Shown: in pieces, positions 1-7,191 of the stretch
Numbering within the stretch: position 1 is the stretch's first letter
How the letters are laid out: every line of letters starts with the position of its first letter
Source of the DNA: a virus
DNA: 47,927 nt
Direction: 5' to 3' (one strand)
Virus record (IMG/VR): IMGVR_UViG_3300030389_000544
Span: 1 to 47,927 of that record
Translations under genes and position numbers: made by a program
The notes under the pieces: model-generated
Databases searched by the model: none
Told to the model about the DNA's origin: nothing
The model's input: only the letters and a program-made list of their open reading frames with translations

Positions 1-338
1 CCAACTGATGCATTACCACTAGCATCTAAAAACACTGATTTTGATGCAGGTATTGTACAAAATATTGTCTTTGTACCAGCACTAAAGTTAACTGCACTAT
101 CACTATTAGAACTACTTATAGGTGTTCTAGCTAAAGTGCTAGAATCACTACTTAATGTACCTAAACCAACTTCAAATTCTGACGTACCAGGCAAAACTAT
201 GGCATAATATGTTGTGTTATTATTACCAATACCTGAAGCAAAAGTCTCAAATCCAGTAACTGCACCAGCTAATGTAAGTGTACCAGTGCCTGTTGTGGTT
301 GTAGTCTCTTTTACTCTATCGTTTAATACTAATGCCAT
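1..338 (-). CDS. Virion structural protein, 3' end cut by window edge
   Basis: The reading frame begins at the ATG at 338-336 and stays open to position 1, giving 112 complete codons without a stop. The protein is rich in Thr, Ser, Gly and Ala, starts MALVLNDRVKETTTT, and ends in the window with a VFLDASGNASVG segment. It resembles a conserved small structural protein found beside tail-fibre genes in marine phages; that is recognition by eye. Its start overlaps the upstream stop by one base (TAATG), which indicates translational coupling. If the window ends are joined the frame stops two codons later, giving about 115 residues. Confidence 0.75.
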   Translation of the reverse strand, partial: MALVLNDRVKETTTTTGTGTLTLAGAVTGFETFASGIGNNNTTYYAIVLPGTSEFEVGLGTLSSDSSTLARTPISSSNSDSAVNFSAGTKTIFCTIPASKSVFLDASGNASV

Positions 339-835
339 TATTTAAGCTCTATTGTTAAGTTACCTGCATTGATTCTAAATATATCACCACTTGCTATTGC
401 TTTACTTGCATCTAATGCTCCTATGAATAATACGTTACCACCAGATCCTACAACGTCAGGAGTGGCAGTTAAATGAGTTATTATAAAGACATGTGTGATT
501 GTATTATTAGTTCCACCAGATGCTGGAAATTCTATATTATTTTCATTTGTACAACTTTGTGTATCAGCAGATTCTGCTGTCAATGTCCATCCACCAGTAG
601 CAGGAGATCCTGATGCAGTTGGTGTAACTTGTTGTCTTGCATAGTTTGTAAAAGTAGCCTCTGTTATTGTAGGATCGCCAGACTCACCAGTTGAATCATT
701 AAAGTTGGACACTGCTGTTGCCAATCCAACGTATATATTATCTCCAGGTGAACTAAATGATGCTGCGTTGTTTTTAAAAATAAGACTTAAAAGTCTATTT
801 TCTAAGAATGTGGTTGCTGCATTTGATGTTGCCAT
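338..835 (-). CDS. Phage tail-fibre-like structural protein (Gp80-like)
   Basis: 165 residues. The N-terminus (FLENRLLSLIFKN) is followed by a YVGLAT strand, a YARQ motif near residue 66 and a C-terminal NVLFIGALDASKAIASGD segment. This order of motifs is typical of a small tail-fibre-associated family of tailed phages in which a YxRQ motif precedes a GxLLFYGAL strand. Function in the particle is inferred. It is nine bases downstream of the adaptor gene and overlaps the following gene by one base, within a continuous late operon. The family link rests on motifs only. Confidence 0.7.
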   Translation of the reverse strand: MATSNAATTFLENRLLSLIFKNNAASFSSPGDNIYVGLATAVSNFNDSTGESGDPTITEATFTNYARQQVTPTASGSPATGGWTLTAESADTQSCTNENNIEFPASGGTNNTITHVFIITHLTATPDVVGSGGNVLFIGALDASKAIASGDIFRINAGNLTIELK

Positions 836-844
836 TTTCTACTC

Positions 845-1492
845 CTATGTCCTTTGTGCCCTTGGTAGTCCCTGTCTATAAGCATCTTCGTTCTCTCTTG
901 CTTCAGCTAAATCCTTAAGTCTTTGTAAATAAAAAACATAATTTTTTTCATATTGTGCGATTACATCTGGCTCACCTTTCATATAATAGTAAGCCTCTAT
1001 TAATGATCCGTAAAGTAAAGCAAATGGTGCATTTGTACTAAGCCATGTTGTACCACTATCTGCACCAGCAGTTAAACTTGCAGGCCTATAATAATAATGT
1101 AATTCAAGTGTGTAATTAGAATTTGGTGTTGGTGCTACAATAAAATTGTCTGAATCAAACCTAGCGTAATATTTTGGCAGTCCTGTTGTTGAGGATGCTG
1201 GTGTATATTCTCTTAAATAATTTACATCTTTTTGAAGTAGAAAGCTTTCTGAGCCAGAAGTGGTTATTTGCAAAGAAAATGACGCAAGGTAATCATTAGG
1301 CACCGTTAAAAACTGGTCTGATGATGTAAACGCACTTGTTACATTTTTTCTAAAAATATCTAAATCAACACCTTTAAATATTTTTTCTTCTGCTGCCTTA
1401 ATAAAGTTAGGAAGATTTGTTACGAAACTAGTTTCACTATTATCTGCGTAATCTTGTATCGCTGTTTTCAATGTTGCAAGTGTAAAGCTCAT
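845..1492 (-). CDS. Head-tail adaptor (SU10-adaptor-like)
   Basis: 215 residues, mostly helical. It begins with a short helix (LKTAIQDYADN) and contains FIKAAEEKIFKGVDLDIFRK, a VPNDYLAS strand, an ELHYYYRP segment near residue 130, and a long C-terminal helix with LLYGSLIEAYYYMKGEPD. This architecture matches phage adaptor proteins that bind the portal ring and join the head to a short tail (SU10 adaptor/gp6-like group). Its start overlaps the previous stop by one base. Assignment is by motif pattern and by position among connector genes. Confidence 0.75.
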   Translation of the reverse strand: MSFTLATLKTAIQDYADNSETSFVTNLPNFIKAAEEKIFKGVDLDIFRKNVTSAFTSSDQFLTVPNDYLASFSLQITTSGSESFLLQKDVNYLREYTPASSTTGLPKYYARFDSDNFIVAPTPNSNYTLELHYYYRPASLTAGADSGTTWLSTNAPFALLYGSLIEAYYYMKGEPDVIAQYEKNYVFYLQRLKDLAEARENEDAYRQGLPRAQRT

Positions 1493-1983
1493 TAGTTTGT
1501 AATTGATGTTGGTCCCGCACTTGCAAGTCCTCCACCACCTTTCTGAGTTATTGTTGCGGTTACTCCTGAAGGAAACGAATAATTGTTCGTATCTATATTT
1601 GTTATTGTAAATCCAGAAGCAGAGTTTATCGTTGTTGCAGCTATACCTCCAACACTAATTGCATCTCTAAATCTAACTGTATCGCTTGTTGATCTGCCGT
1701 GATTTGGCTCATTAACAGTTACTGTTGCAGAACTAGCAGTTGTTGAAAATGCGTTTAGTGGTAATAAGTTAGGGACTGCTGTTTCCGTTCTATCTGGTCT
1801 TGCGTCTCTTATCGCTTCATTATCAGCCCTTACATTTGCAGGCTCTAATTGTGGGTGCTTTTCTTCGTACTCATCTTTACCAACGATAGACCCATTCCAT
1901 TCTTTACGAGTGTCTTTGATTTTATATCTAAAACCAGACCTATCAGATATTCTGTAAGCATATTTTCCACTAGCAAAAGCCAT
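1492..1983 (-). CDS. Conserved marine-phage virion protein
   Basis: 163 residues, starting at the ATG at 1983-1981, which overlaps the upstream stop as TGATG; an in-frame TTG one codon earlier is less likely. The N-terminal half holds a conserved block (AFASGKYAYRISDRSGFRYK, then WNGSIVGKDEYEEKHPQLEP) seen in many marine podoviruses. The C-terminal half is a Thr/Ser/Gly-rich beta segment. It lies between two adaptor genes, so a connector or tail role is likely, but the biochemical function is unknown. Confidence 0.75.
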   Translation of the reverse strand: MAFASGKYAYRISDRSGFRYKIKDTRKEWNGSIVGKDEYEEKHPQLEPANVRADNEAIRDARPDRTETAVPNLLPLNAFSTTASSATVTVNEPNHGRSTSDTVRFRDAISVGGIAATTINSASGFTITNIDTNNYSFPSGVTATITQKGGGGLASAGPTSITN

Positions 1984-2651
1984 CAACCCACCTTATAGTA
2001 ATCTAACTTTGGTACTACGTTAAACGCTGATCTATCTCTATCTTCTGCCATAGCTCTTTCAAACTCTTCTTCATATACAGTTTTAAGTAATTGTATTCTG
2101 TCAGGTGCTCTTTTCATAGCTATGTAATAAGCTAAACCAGCAGTTAAACACGGAAAAAATCTAAATGGTATTTCCATTGTATTAACTTGTGCATCAGCAT
2201 CTTGTATTCGTGTTAAAGCGTCATAAACAATAACATCTGTGCTGTTTTCAGGTGTAGGAAATAACTTTAAATTAGGCGTTATTTGTCTATCTAAAAAATA
2301 CTGCGTTGGTCTACCAGTTGATGTTTTGTTTGGTAGATTTAAAAAAGAATCACGACTAATTCTTGTCATAGTAAAGTCTGTGCCACTCCGCCTTACAACT
2401 AAAGATAGTATGTCGATCAAGTCCGTACCCAAACTATATTCTGAATCACTTGCAGTTAAAGCTTGTGTTCTTTGCTCTATAGTCCATTGATTAAGGCCAC
2501 GATTTGCCCACTCCGCAAGCATTATATTCATAGAACGCCTGGCAGTCTGCAAATCGTAACCAGTTTTAGCCTCTAAGCCACATCTCTCAAAAGCTTCTTC
2601 AATGTACTCAGCGACATCTAACTCAAAATTTGTAGAGCTTGATGTTGCCAT
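1983..2651 (-). CDS. Head-tail connector / DNA-stabilisation protein (P22 gp4-like)
   Basis: 222 residues. The protein opens with a helical region (YIEEAFERCGLEAKTGYDLQ), followed by a long helix with NIMLAEWANRGLNQW, a YSLGTDLIDIL strand region, and a C-terminal helix YIAMKRAPDR...YEEEFERAMAEDR. This order is typical of podovirus connector proteins that assemble beneath the portal after packaging. ATG at 2651-2649 overlaps the stop of the preceding small gene by one base (TAATG). The exact ring position is not resolvable from sequence. Confidence 0.7.
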   Translation of the reverse strand: MATSSSTNFELDVAEYIEEAFERCGLEAKTGYDLQTARRSMNIMLAEWANRGLNQWTIEQRTQALTASDSEYSLGTDLIDILSLVVRRSGTDFTMTRISRDSFLNLPNKTSTGRPTQYFLDRQITPNLKLFPTPENSTDVIVYDALTRIQDADAQVNTMEIPFRFFPCLTAGLAYYIAMKRAPDRIQLLKTVYEEEFERAMAEDRDRSAFNVVPKLDYYKVG

Positions 2652-2824
2652 TAGGCTTTACCACCTTTTTTCATCTTCTTGGCCATGCCACCGCCACGCA
2701 TTTTTTTCATAGCCATGCCACCACCTCTCATTTTTTTAGGTTTTGCTTCGCCACCCATCATCATTTTTGCGGCTTTTTTAAGATCGTTACTCATAGCCAT
2801 CATTTTTCTTGGACTCATTGCCAT
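2651..2824 (-). CDS. Tiny Met/Gly/Lys-rich phage protein
   Basis: 57 residues, too short for many gene callers. It starts MAMSPRKMMAMSND and ends with repeated Met-Arg-Gly-Gly-Gly and Met-Lys-Lys units (GGGMAMKKMRGGGMAKKMKK), a composition recurrent in small marine-phage proteins of the structural operon. The stop overlaps the next ATG by one base and the start lies 10 bases inside the previous gene, so it is embedded in a coupled string. No function is known; RNA or DNA binding is only a guess from charge. Confidence 0.65.
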   Translation of the reverse strand: MAMSPRKMMAMSNDLKKAAKMMMGGEAKPKKMRGGGMAMKKMRGGGMAKKMKKGGKA

Positions 2825-3366
2825 TTTAGTCTCCTATAGTAGTTTTCACGTTGCTCATAGATGTCTTCAACATTGTACTTATTATAATAATTATCATAAT
2901 ATCCAAGTTTCTTCAATTTATTTGCACTTTCTTGAAGTTTACTTAGTCTTTGCACAAATATCAAAGAATATTCCTCACTAACAACTTCTTCAAATGAACC
3001 ATCATCTATAAGCTCATTTACGTCATCATCAGGGTGGAATCCCATTAACCAAATATCTTTTTGGTCAAATTTATTTTCATGTATTAAGTGATTTAAGTTA
3101 GAAAGATTATTGTGAAAAACATCATTTTTTTCATAACATAAATCAATTACAATTATTAAATCTTTAGAATCATGGAACTTATTAATTAAAGTATAAATAA
3201 TTTCGTAATTTTTGTTTGTTTTTAAAGCAAAGCCAACTTTATTATTATTCCATGCTGCTTTTGCATAAGGACATGATGGAAGATTGTTATAATTTTCATT
3301 AGGTATTTCTAAAGCGTGTTTAGACCAAGCTTTAATCTCATTACAAATTTTTTGCTCTAAGCTCAT
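2815..3366 (-). CDS. Unknown conserved phage protein with CPYAKAAW motif
   Basis: 183 residues with a cytosolic, non-structural look: low in Gly/Thr, rich in Asn, Lys and Glu. It has LPSCPYAKAAW near residues 30-40, a beta strand LIIVIDLCYE near 90-98, and LMGFHPDDDVNELID near 125. Proteins with the same CPYAK opening occur in marine phages and some bacteria, but I do not know the activity. Its base composition is AT-richer than its structural neighbours, and it interrupts a run of tiny basic genes, so it may be a moron-like insertion. It overlaps the upstream gene by four bases. Confidence 0.7.
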   Translation of the reverse strand: MSLEQKICNEIKAWSKHALEIPNENYNNLPSCPYAKAAWNNNKVGFALKTNKNYEIIYTLINKFHDSKDLIIVIDLCYEKNDVFHNNLSNLNHLIHENKFDQKDIWLMGFHPDDDVNELIDDGSFEEVVSEEYSLIFVQRLSKLQESANKLKKLGYYDNYYNKYNVEDIYEQRENYYRRLKWQ

Positions 3367-3644
3367 TTTTTCTTTCTACGCCTCACTGCTTGAACTCTTC
3401 TTGGCTTACCTGCTGGTTGACCTAATCTTTTTTTCTGTGCAATACGCTTTCTTTTTTCAGAAGCAGACATTTCTGATGCAGTTTTTGGTGTTTTTGATGA
3501 AATACGTTTAGTTGGCCTACAGTAAGGTGTGCCTCTTTTTTCTCCTTTTTGTCTACCACACTTTTTACCAGTTCTTTGATCTTTCCAATCCTCTTTGAAC
3601 CATCTCTTGAGTGCTAAACCAGCTTTTGTTTTACGAACAGCCAT
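3363..3644 (-). CDS. Small basic Cys-containing protein (DUF5872-like)
   Basis: 93 residues, strongly basic. The conserved part is LALKRWFKEDWKDQRTGKKCG followed by CRPTKRISSKTPKT and a Lys/Arg-only tail. This 'KRWFKEDW...CGR...CRPT' pattern is a recognised small phage/bacterial family of unknown function. It starts one base into the stop of the upstream gene and overlaps the next start by four bases. Confidence 0.7.
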   Translation of the reverse strand: MAVRKTKAGLALKRWFKEDWKDQRTGKKCGRQKGEKRGTPYCRPTKRISSKTPKTASEMSASEKRKRIAQKKRLGQPAGKPRRVQAVRRRKKK

Positions 3645-3931
3645 TATCTAAACTTTGTAATCTTTCTTCGATTGCTCATAACAACACCACAACCTCTTGC
3701 AATGTTTGGATTTTTTGATGGTCGTTTTACTTTACCTTTTGATACATTACCACCATTAGACATAGTTATAACACCACCTTCTGCTTTTTTCTTAGCTTTC
3801 TTTTTTTTACCACCAGTGCCATAGTTTGCTGCTCCTACCTTTCGGCATTTAGCGATGGCTCCTGAGGCATAAGCTGATGGAAAAACTCTGTAACGAGCTT
3901 TTACTTTATGATAACAAGCGTCTTTAGGCAT
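3644..3931 (-). CDS. Small basic phage protein (KDACYHKVKARY family)
   Basis: 95 residues. The N-terminus MPKDACYHKVKARYRVFPSA followed by GAIAKCRKVGAANYG is a well-conserved signature in marine podoviruses and cyanophages. A poly-Lys stretch follows, then a second half with VMSNRRKITKFR. Net charge is very high. Function unknown. The gene is coupled to both neighbours by short overlaps. Confidence 0.75.
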   Translation of the reverse strand: MPKDACYHKVKARYRVFPSAYASGAIAKCRKVGAANYGTGGKKKKAKKKAEGGVITMSNGGNVSKGKVKRPSKNPNIARGCGVVMSNRRKITKFR

Positions 3932-4109
3932 AATATCTTCCTTTCAATACTTTCCAACAGTTACACCAATATTTTCGCTTCATGCACTGTGGACAATCTT
4001 TTAATGGTTCACCTTTTGCTCTTAGAACTTCTCCTTTTTTTAGCGGCACAATGTGCTTTTTCAGAAAATCCTTTAGGTCTTCTGCAATTGATTTTCCTTT
4101 TCCTAGCAT
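3924..4109 (-). CDS. Possible small zinc-ribbon-like protein
   Basis: 61 residues: an amphipathic helix (SIAEDLKDFLKKHIVPLKKG) followed by a Cys-rich tail, CPQCMKRKYWCNCW, that could bind one metal ion. It overlaps the ORF at 4009-4176 in another frame for about 100 bases and the next gene by eight bases. The frame is open upstream to the stop at 4176 without an ATG, so the start is uncertain. Either or both overlapping frames may be real; the paired CxxC and CxC favour translation of this one. Confidence 0.5.
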   Translation of the reverse strand: MLGKGKSIAEDLKDFLKKHIVPLKKGEVLRAKGEPLKDCPQCMKRKYWCNCWKVLKGRYYA

Positions 4110-4176
4110 TGCTCCACTTCCTTTTTTGTGGTGGCTTTGAGATTTGCCTGGACATTTGTGATCTGCCCATAACCAT
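4009..4176 (-). CDS. Tiny Arg/Lys-rich Cys-containing phage protein
   Basis: 55 residues. Its ATG at 4176-4174 overlaps the stop of the upstream membrane protein as TGATG. The sequence is very basic and ends in a conserved-looking block, INCRRPKGFSEKAHCAAKKR, which recalls the Cys-containing tails of other tiny phage proteins in this operon (for example KSFCARSAG in the gene at 4335-4619). It is read in a different frame from 3924-4109. Translational coupling and composition are the main support. Confidence 0.55.
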   Translation of the reverse strand: MVMGRSQMSRQISKPPQKRKWSNARKRKINCRRPKGFSEKAHCAAKKRRSSKSKR

Positions 4177-4334
4177 CAGAAAAACTTCTCAAGAACTGCC
4201 ACCCCTATTATAACTCCATAGATACCCCATAAGCGAGTATCAAGTTTGTTTAGTTTGTTGTTAATACCATCAAATCTAGCATTACATACTGATTCATGTT
4301 TTTCCAACATTTTTAATAATTCTTTACTTGTCAT
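4176..4334 (-). CDS. Small single-TM coiled-coil protein (holin/XhlA-like)
   Basis: 52 residues. A charged N-terminal helix (SKELLKMLEKHESVCNARFD and then INNKLNKLDTRLW, heptad-like) precedes one hydrophobic segment, GIYGVIIGVAVL, and a short basic end. A helix before a C-terminal membrane anchor is the layout of XhlA-type lysis accessory proteins and of small phage membrane proteins. The ATG follows the upstream stop directly and the stop overlaps the next ATG. A lysis role is inferred from topology only. Confidence 0.7.
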   Translation of the reverse strand: MTSKELLKMLEKHESVCNARFDGINNKLNKLDTRLWGIYGVIIGVAVLEKFF

Positions 4335-4619
4335 CTAACACTTCCATCTTCTTCTTGCTTGTCTTAAACGACTGTTAGGATTTTTAGCCGCTTTAGGAAA
4401 CTTTTTCATTTGACCTGCTGATCTTGCACAAAATGATTTACGTCTTTTTGCTGCTTTACTACCAGGCTTAACTTTACCTGTTACAGCAGTTTTTAACTTA
4501 CTGCCTGGATTATCTCTTCTATAACGAGCAACACCCGCCTTTGTCATTCCCGCCCCTTTTTTGGTGGGGCGGAAATATTTTTTTGTTTTCGGCGGTTGCT
4601 TGTCAGGCTTCCTTGCCAT
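4335..4619 (-). CDS. Small basic protein with SFCARSAG motif
   Basis: 94 residues, highly basic. It contains MTKAGVARYRRDNPGSKLKT, then KRRKSFCARSAGQMKKFPKA and a C-terminal NSRLRQARRRWKC. The 'GVAxYRRxNPGSKLxTAVT...RRKSFCARS' layout is widely conserved in marine phages as a small protein of unknown function. It overlaps the upstream structural gene by one base (TAATG) and belongs to the coupled block of tiny basic genes. Confidence 0.75.
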   Translation of the reverse strand: MARKPDKQPPKTKKYFRPTKKGAGMTKAGVARYRRDNPGSKLKTAVTGKVKPGSKAAKRRKSFCARSAGQMKKFPKAAKNPNSRLRQARRRWKC

Positions 4620-5023
4620 TAGTCATAGCTCTTTCTGACTTGCATAATAATTGTGTAACTATCTGCTGATGAATGACCAACTGTAGTAAACATAATATCA
4701 CCAGTAACACCAGAGCTTGCTGGATTTGTTAATCCACCAAATGATGTGTAATCGTGATGTCCACTTTGGTTTTCACCCAACTCAATACAAAAGTCGTCTG
4801 TTGAAGCATCAAACAAAACTTTAACTTTCATACCATTACACTGCCACCAAATTTTTTCTATGGTTGCTCTACTACAAGCTTCTCCTCTAACATTTGTTGC
4901 TAAAGCAGAAACATCAACTTTTTTTACTGCACTTTCACCTGATCCATCAGAGATGTTGGTAAACTTAAAGACAGCAGTTTGATGCCCGTCAACCAAAGTT
5001 TGCGAAGTAACTGCGTCTGCCAT
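4619..5023 (-). CDS. Virion decoration / structural protein
   Basis: 134 residues, predominantly beta. Features are VDGHQTAVFKFTNISDGSGES near the start, IEKIWWQCNGMKVKVLFD in the middle and IIMQVRKSYD at the end. Similar proteins sit next to capsid genes in marine podoviruses and myoviruses, so a head-decoration or capsid-accessory role is likely. An alternative is a minor tail protein. It lies 12 bases after the neighbouring decoration-like gene. Confidence 0.6.
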   Translation of the reverse strand: MADAVTSQTLVDGHQTAVFKFTNISDGSGESAVKKVDVSALATNVRGEACSRATIEKIWWQCNGMKVKVLFDASTDDFCIELGENQSGHHDYTSFGGLTNPASSGVTGDIMFTTVGHSSADSYTIIMQVRKSYD

Positions 5024-5035
5024 ATAAAACTCCTA

Positions 5036-5545
5036 TTATTGATCAGCAAAAGCAGGTGCTGTTGTTGATGTAACATTTCCAAAAATTTGATAATTAGTTG
5101 TGTCTATACCCATGATAGTTACATCAAAACCAGCAGGAACATTAAGTTGTATACTACTGTTTGAATTACCATCAGAAAATACAGAACTTACTTCATTACC
5201 ATCAGTGTCTAAAAATGTTACTCCACCGATGTAAAAATTTGTGTTACCAGGTGTTACAATTAAAGCATCAGTAGCGTCAGCAGCCCCACCAGCGTAAACA
5301 AATCTGAACATAGATCCAGCTATTGGTGCAGGCAATGTGTAAGTATTATCTTGGCCTCCATCAGGAACAAGCAAAACTCTACCACTATGTGTTGCATTTG
5401 TTAAAGTTACGTCACCATCAGACAAACTTACTGGTGCTGCACCAAGAGTTGTTATCTCTGTTATTGCTCCAGTTGATGAATTTTTACTGATAGTTTTAAT
5501 TGTGCTTTCAGATCTAATAGGACCTGAGAATGTTGTATTAGCCAT
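5036..5545 (-). CDS. Capsid decoration-like protein
   Basis: 169 residues with a signature N-terminus, MANTTFSGPIRSE, followed by a Thr/Ser/Gly-rich beta region including SGRVLLVPDGGQDNTYTLPAP and a FRFVYAGGAADATDA segment. Proteins starting with TxFSGPIRS are conserved beside the capsid gene in marine phages. An AAGGAG-type Shine-Dalgarno lies before the ATG (minus strand 5558-5553). The gene sits directly after the capsid-gene terminator, so it may have its own promoter or be read through. Confidence 0.65.
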   Translation of the reverse strand: MANTTFSGPIRSESTIKTISKNSSTGAITEITTLGAAPVSLSDGDVTLTNATHSGRVLLVPDGGQDNTYTLPAPIAGSMFRFVYAGGAADATDALIVTPGNTNFYIGGVTFLDTDGNEVSSVFSDGNSNSSIQLNVPAGFDVTIMGIDTTNYQIFGNVTSTTAPAFADQ

Positions 5546-5571
5546 GTATATCTCCTTGTCTTGGCTGTTGT

Positions 5572-5587
5572 CGAACTTAATTGTTCG
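5572..5587 (-). repeat. Inverted repeat CGAAC-N6-GTTCG before decoration gene
   Basis: Arms CGAAC and GTTCG flank six bases. It resembles the GAACAATTGTTC palindrome of the 20.9-22.9 kb islands with two extra central bases. It is the only such element seen in a late intergenic gap and lies between the capsid terminator and the decoration gene start, where a regulatory protein could act. Significance is uncertain. Confidence 0.4.
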
Positions 5588-5609
5588 TCAAGGTAATTTA
5601 ACTATACAC

Positions 5610-5637
5610 AAAAAAAAGGGGTCTGAAAAGACCCCTT
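5610..5637 (-). terminator. Intrinsic terminator after major capsid gene
   Basis: On the minus strand a 9-bp stem (AAGGGGTCT / AGACCCCTT) closes a TTTC loop and is followed by eight T residues. It lies 20 bases after the capsid stop codon, the usual place for a partial terminator that raises capsid mRNA relative to downstream genes. Confidence 0.85.
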
Positions 5638-5656
5638 ATAAAATATGTAAATATTT

Positions 5657-6568
5657 TTATGCGGCTCCTGGAGAACCAAAGACACATCTTGGATCTGAAA
5701 AACCAAAGGCATAACGCTCTCTAGCTTTATATCTCATGTTACCTGTGTCAAAGTCAGCTTCCATGCTTGTGCTCAATGGTATTCTTTCGAAATATTTGAA
5801 ACCATTAGGAGCATCTGTCTTTAAGAAAAACGCATCTGTATCAGTTAAGAAATGATTGATGGTATAACCATCTGGTATCATTCCTCTGTTTTTAATAGCG
5901 TTTAAATCATTATCAGATGTACCAACTCTTAGAGTTGACTCAAGCAGTCTGTCTGCAACAAATTGCAATGCAGGTGGAACAATTAACTTCATTCCTCTTA
6001 ATGCAACAATCATGTTTCTTTCATCAACAAATTGTGAAATGTCAATCAAAGCATTTTCTAATGATGTTTCATTTAGATCTGCCGCAGTTGATGGTTCATT
6101 TCTAAATGTACCACCACCACCTAATGGATGGTCTGTTGCACAAAGCTCTTTGCCATCACCACCTGCAAAACTTGAATCAAACGCATTGTTTAACACAGCA
6201 GCAGCTTTGACTTGCTTTGTGTGAGACATTGATCTTGCTAACGCTCTTGTATATCTTGCTCCAAGTTGATCATACAAATTGTCTTCCATTGCCTCTTCTG
6301 TCAATGCAAAAGCTAATGCAATGGTTTCCATTGTATATCTTGAAGTGTAGACTTCGTTTGCTTGATCAAACTGTACTCCAGCACCTTCTGACTTTGTTGA
6401 AGCATTACCAAATCCACTTAACATGACCTCTTCTTCAAATGCTCTATCTGAAGATTCAGTTTCAAAGATTTCAGTATGCTCTTGATCATAACGATCATAT
6501 TCCATGCCGAATAAAGCGTTAAGACCAGGTTCTAGTTCTTTAACTAGTTGTGCTCGTGATATAGCCAT
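5657..6568 (-). CDS. Major capsid protein (HK97 fold, Mu gpT-like)
   Basis: 303 residues. Recognised from the order of conserved elements: MAISRAQLVKELEPGLNALFG, an E-rich loop around residues 33-47, the long backbone-helix region YTMETIALAFALTEEAMEDNLY near 78-100, the ATDHPLGGG loop near 145, LRGMKLIVPPALQFVADRLL near 190, and the C-terminal ARERYAFGFSDPRCVFGS. This is the layout of phage major head proteins related to Mu gpT. It forms the icosahedral shell. Neighbours (scaffold upstream, decoration downstream, terminator right after it) agree. Confidence 0.92.
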   Translation of the reverse strand: MAISRAQLVKELEPGLNALFGMEYDRYDQEHTEIFETESSDRAFEEEVMLSGFGNASTKSEGAGVQFDQANEVYTSRYTMETIALAFALTEEAMEDNLYDQLGARYTRALARSMSHTKQVKAAAVLNNAFDSSFAGGDGKELCATDHPLGGGGTFRNEPSTAADLNETSLENALIDISQFVDERNMIVALRGMKLIVPPALQFVADRLLESTLRVGTSDNDLNAIKNRGMIPDGYTINHFLTDTDAFFLKTDAPNGFKYFERIPLSTSMEADFDTGNMRYKARERYAFGFSDPRCVFGSPGAA

Positions 6569-6581
6569 AATCTAATCTCCC

Positions 6582-7166
6582 TTACGCTAATCCAGCAGAC
6601 TTCTGTCCAAAGATGTGGTTTTGAATCACAACATAGACGTTAGTCGCATCTGATGAAACATCGTTATTTTCTGGATCTTGAGATATATCAATTGCTTTAA
6701 CTGATAAGTTTTGCGTGGTTGCACCATCGCTAACATTTAACTCAGCACCAGAAATACCTGTTACAGTAGACCCTGCACTTGTATAAACAATGTCAAAGTT
6801 ACCAAATAAATCTGCAATTGGAAATGCAGCATTACATTGAATTTCAAAGATAACATTTGGGTCATCTATAATGAAAGCCTCAATGTCTGAAGCATTTGTA
6901 CTTGCAGGATAAAAGTTTGAAAAAGTTTCCTTTTTCGTGGTTGGGTCGGTGAACCTACAACCATTGAACACTCCAACTATTGGCACAGTACCACCATCAG
7001 CGTGTACTTCTACACCACCTCCAGTAACTTGAGCAACCATGTCGCCCTGAAAAATACTTGTCCCGTAATTGGCAGCAATTCTATATCGGCTTTGACCCCC
7101 AGTCCAAGGTGCACCACCTATCATTCTGACTGGTCTCATACCGAAAGCAGCATCTTGATTTGCCAT
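6582..7166 (-). CDS. Head structural / decoration protein
   Basis: 194 residues, rich in Gly and Ala with beta propensity. The N-terminus ANQDAAFGMRPVRMIGG and the segment RYRIAANYGTSIFQGDMV are conserved in phages that carry this type of capsid, always next to the capsid gene. In this fold the protein usually decorates or stabilises the shell. It is 13 bases upstream of the capsid gene and 25 bases downstream of the next gene. The role is inferred from context. Confidence 0.75.
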   Translation of the reverse strand: MANQDAAFGMRPVRMIGGAPWTGGQSRYRIAANYGTSIFQGDMVAQVTGGGVEVHADGGTVPIVGVFNGCRFTDPTTKKETFSNFYPASTNASDIEAFIIDDPNVIFEIQCNAAFPIADLFGNFDIVYTSAGSTVTGISGAELNVSDGATTQNLSVKAIDISQDPENNDVSSDATNVYVVIQNHIFGQKSAGLA

Positions 7167-7191
7167 TTTACTCTCCTAAGTAAGAATTTTA

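Noticed and set aside
1577-1588. GAATAATTGTTC copy inside a virion gene
   Set aside because: A single in-frame occurrence coding Asn-Asn-Tyr, with no partner motif or array around it; probably chance.
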